Below are positions 63,183 through 64,000 of a DNA stretch of 64,000 nt, in pieces. The translations under genes and the position numbers were made by a program. Positions within the stretch are counted from its first letter, which is position 1, and the number at the start of each line of letters is the position of its first letter. Source of the stretch: Brevibacterium epidermidis NBRC 14811 (GTDB lineage: Bacteria; Actinomycetota; Actinomycetes; Actinomycetales; Brevibacteriaceae); the NCBI RefSeq assembly GCF_001570805.1, contig NZ_BCSJ01000013.1:1-64000 (forward strand), in the 5' to 3' direction. The notes under the pieces are model-generated. The model did not search any database, had not been told where the DNA came from, and saw nothing but the letters and a program-made list of their open reading frames with translations.

Positions 63183-63255
63183 CAGAGAGTGTTTCGGCAA
63201 CTCGGAGATGCGGGGGAAGACCTCTCGCAGCAGTGCGCTTGAGGAGGAACTCCAA

Positions 63256-63301
63256 GTTATCTGATCGTTACCTTCACAGATTCTAGTTAAGGAACTGTTA
63301 C
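63256..63301. promoter_or_regulatory. Second array of GTTAC-type repeats upstream of the RlpA gene
   Basis: GTTAT (63256-63260)-N6-GTTAC (63267-63271) and GTTAA (63286-63290)-N6-GTTAC (63297-63301): two pairs with the 11-bp period seen at the Rpf gene, separated by 14 nt, lying 74-119 bp before the ATG. One base deviates from GTnAC in each pair. Confidence 0.45.
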
Positions 63302-63310
63302 AAAAGCAAA

Positions 63311-63335
63311 GTGGCACACCCGATGGGTGTGCCAC
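63311..63335 (-). terminator. Terminator of the small gene at 63358
   Basis: Perfect 11-bp stem GTGGCACACCC (63311-63321) / GGGTGTGCCAC (63325-63335), loop GAT; on the minus strand a T-rich tract (TTTGCTTTTG) follows. 22 bp past the stop. Confidence 0.8.
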
Positions 63336-63357
63336 ATGAATGAGAATCTGCTCACAG

Positions 63358-63681
63358 TCAGCGGGACTTGCGAGTCACCAGCTTCCGAACACCGTCGGCT
63401 CCGGTCGTCACGGTCTCCTGTGCCCTGTCGAAGGCTCGCTCGACCTTGCCGCTGCGCACGGCGTCATCGATCGCGTGCGAAACGGATCCCAGTGCGCGGT
63501 TGACGCTGTTCTCGGTGGCTTCGATGAGGCGGGAGGTCGAGGCGGCCTCCCGCACGTTCTTCACACCGGTGCTCGCAACGCTGTAAGCGCGTCCGGCAAC
63601 CCGGCGTGCGCGTTCGGTCGGGGTCTTCGCGGTCGCGTCGATGACGTCGTCGGGTTCGATGGGTTCGCGGTGTGAGCTCAT
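63358..63681 (-). CDS. Small unknown protein
   Basis: 107 aa, basic and Ala/Thr/Arg-rich without hydrophobic segments, probably helical (RARRVAGRAYSVASTGVKNV, AREA-type heptad-like stretches, RALGSVSHAIDDAVRSGKVE). N-terminus MSSHREPIEPDDVIDATAKT looks real. I do not recognise a family. It is divergent from the phosphodiesterase gene at 63738 and monocistronic, with a good terminator. Confidence 0.7.
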   Translation of the reverse strand: MSSHREPIEPDDVIDATAKTPTERARRVAGRAYSVASTGVKNVREAASTSRLIEATENSVNRALGSVSHAIDDAVRSGKVERAFDRAQETVTTGADGVRKLVTRKSR

Positions 63682-63737
63682 AGCTCCATCCTTGAGCAGT
63701 GCCTCGGTGAAATCAACACCCTGGTTAGGATTGGACC

Positions 63738-64000
63738 ATGAATTCCCAGCGGGAGGTCATCGCGGACCCAGAGATCATTGCGCACCGAGGCGGCCTGTGG
63801 CCGGGAATGAGCGAGAACACGCTCGAGGCGTTCACGGCTGCGGCGGCAGCCGGAGTCGAATGGATGGAGACCGACGTCCACGCTTCCGCTGACGGCATCC
63901 TCTTCGCCGCTCACGATGCCGACCTCAACCGCATCGCCGGACTGCCCCACTCCATCCGCGACCTGCCTGCGGACGAACTCGACGATGTCGAACTCCTCGC
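63738..64000 (+). CDS. Glycerophosphodiester phosphodiesterase, cut by window end
   Basis: The first 87 residues of a GDPD-family enzyme that splits glycerophosphodiesters into glycerol-3-phosphate and alcohols. The signature HR pair H16-R17 in IIAHRGGLWPG, the metal acids E44 and D46 in EWMETDVHASADG, and the HD pair H59-D60 in FAAHDADLNR are all in place. ATG 63738 has AGGA upstream. There is no signal peptide, so the protein is cytosolic. The gene continues beyond the window. Confidence 0.9.
   Translation, partial: MNSQREVIADPEIIAHRGGLWPGMSENTLEAFTAAAAAGVEWMETDVHASADGILFAAHDADLNRIAGLPHSIRDLPADELDDVELL

Overview
The window is a dense stretch of high-GC actinobacterial chromosome. Mycothione reductase implies a mycothiol-using organism. 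The cytochrome bc1-aa3 gene set with a diheme cytochrome c and an actinobacterial subunit IV, an FtsR-type MerR regulator, the DUF4191 and DUF3043 membrane proteins, a HAIR heat-shock operator and an Rpf-type muralytic protein all point to Actinomycetota, most likely Micrococcales. Gene content and order fit Brevibacterium best, but that genus call is inferred from memory of gene families and was not computed. No rRNA, tRNA, CRISPR array, prophage or intact insertion sequence was seen. About 49 protein genes (one cut by the right edge) and one gene remnant are supported.

Layout: 0-9.8 kb is nitrogen assimilation and redox: alanine dehydrogenase (-), a small SPOR-like protein with glnA2-glnE (+), mycothione reductase (-), glnA1 (-), an RDD membrane protein (+). 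9.9-20.8 kb is lipoate and acyltransferase metabolism (DUF4191, lipA, lipB, an E2 acyltransferase, E3 lpdA), with a membrane-anchored unknown protein, leucyl aminopeptidase, pyrD and DUF3043. 20.8-32 kb holds an M20 dipeptidase, erpA, aat and the respiratory supercomplex genes: ctaC-ctaD-ctaF (+) face ctaE-qcrC-qcrA-qcrB (-) across a 1.2-kb gene-free gap. 32-45.4 kb carries trpD, an exonuclease/GIY-YIG fusion, an esterase-like hydrolase, a PlsC-like acyltransferase, ftsR, an orphan ParA, pyruvate carboxylase, peptide deformylase, a 3-hydroxyacyl-CoA dehydrogenase and an aminotransferase.

45.4-55 kb is more accessory: methyltransferase, Hsp20 under a HAIR operator, AEC transporter, ferritin with a DtxR/IdeR-like box, then an amidase/M20 amidohydrolase pair beside a two-gene membrane system (DUF5058 plus partner), a mycothiol-dependent-type protein, a hotdog protein and the remnant of an MFS permease. 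55-64 kb has an Rpf-like protein, a five-gene run (putrescine oxidase, APC permease, small AraC regulator, VOC protein, UvrA-like ATPase), an RlpA-like double-psi beta-barrel protein, a small unknown protein and the start of a glycerophosphodiester phosphodiesterase.

How the genes work together: GlnE beside GlnA2, with GlnA1 carrying the adenylylation tyrosine, is a nitrogen control module. LipB and LipA make the cofactor used by the neighbouring E2 and E3. The cta/qcr genes build one cytochrome bcc-aa3 supercomplex. The putrescine cluster looks like uptake plus oxidation. The less-described items are the 11-bp-spaced GTTAC-type repeat arrays in front of both the Rpf-like and RlpA-like wall genes, the amidase/amidohydrolase/DUF5058 locus, a 56-bp palindromic repeat present at two loci, and the membrane protein at 12.6-14.0 kb that may be a pseudokinase-like sensor.
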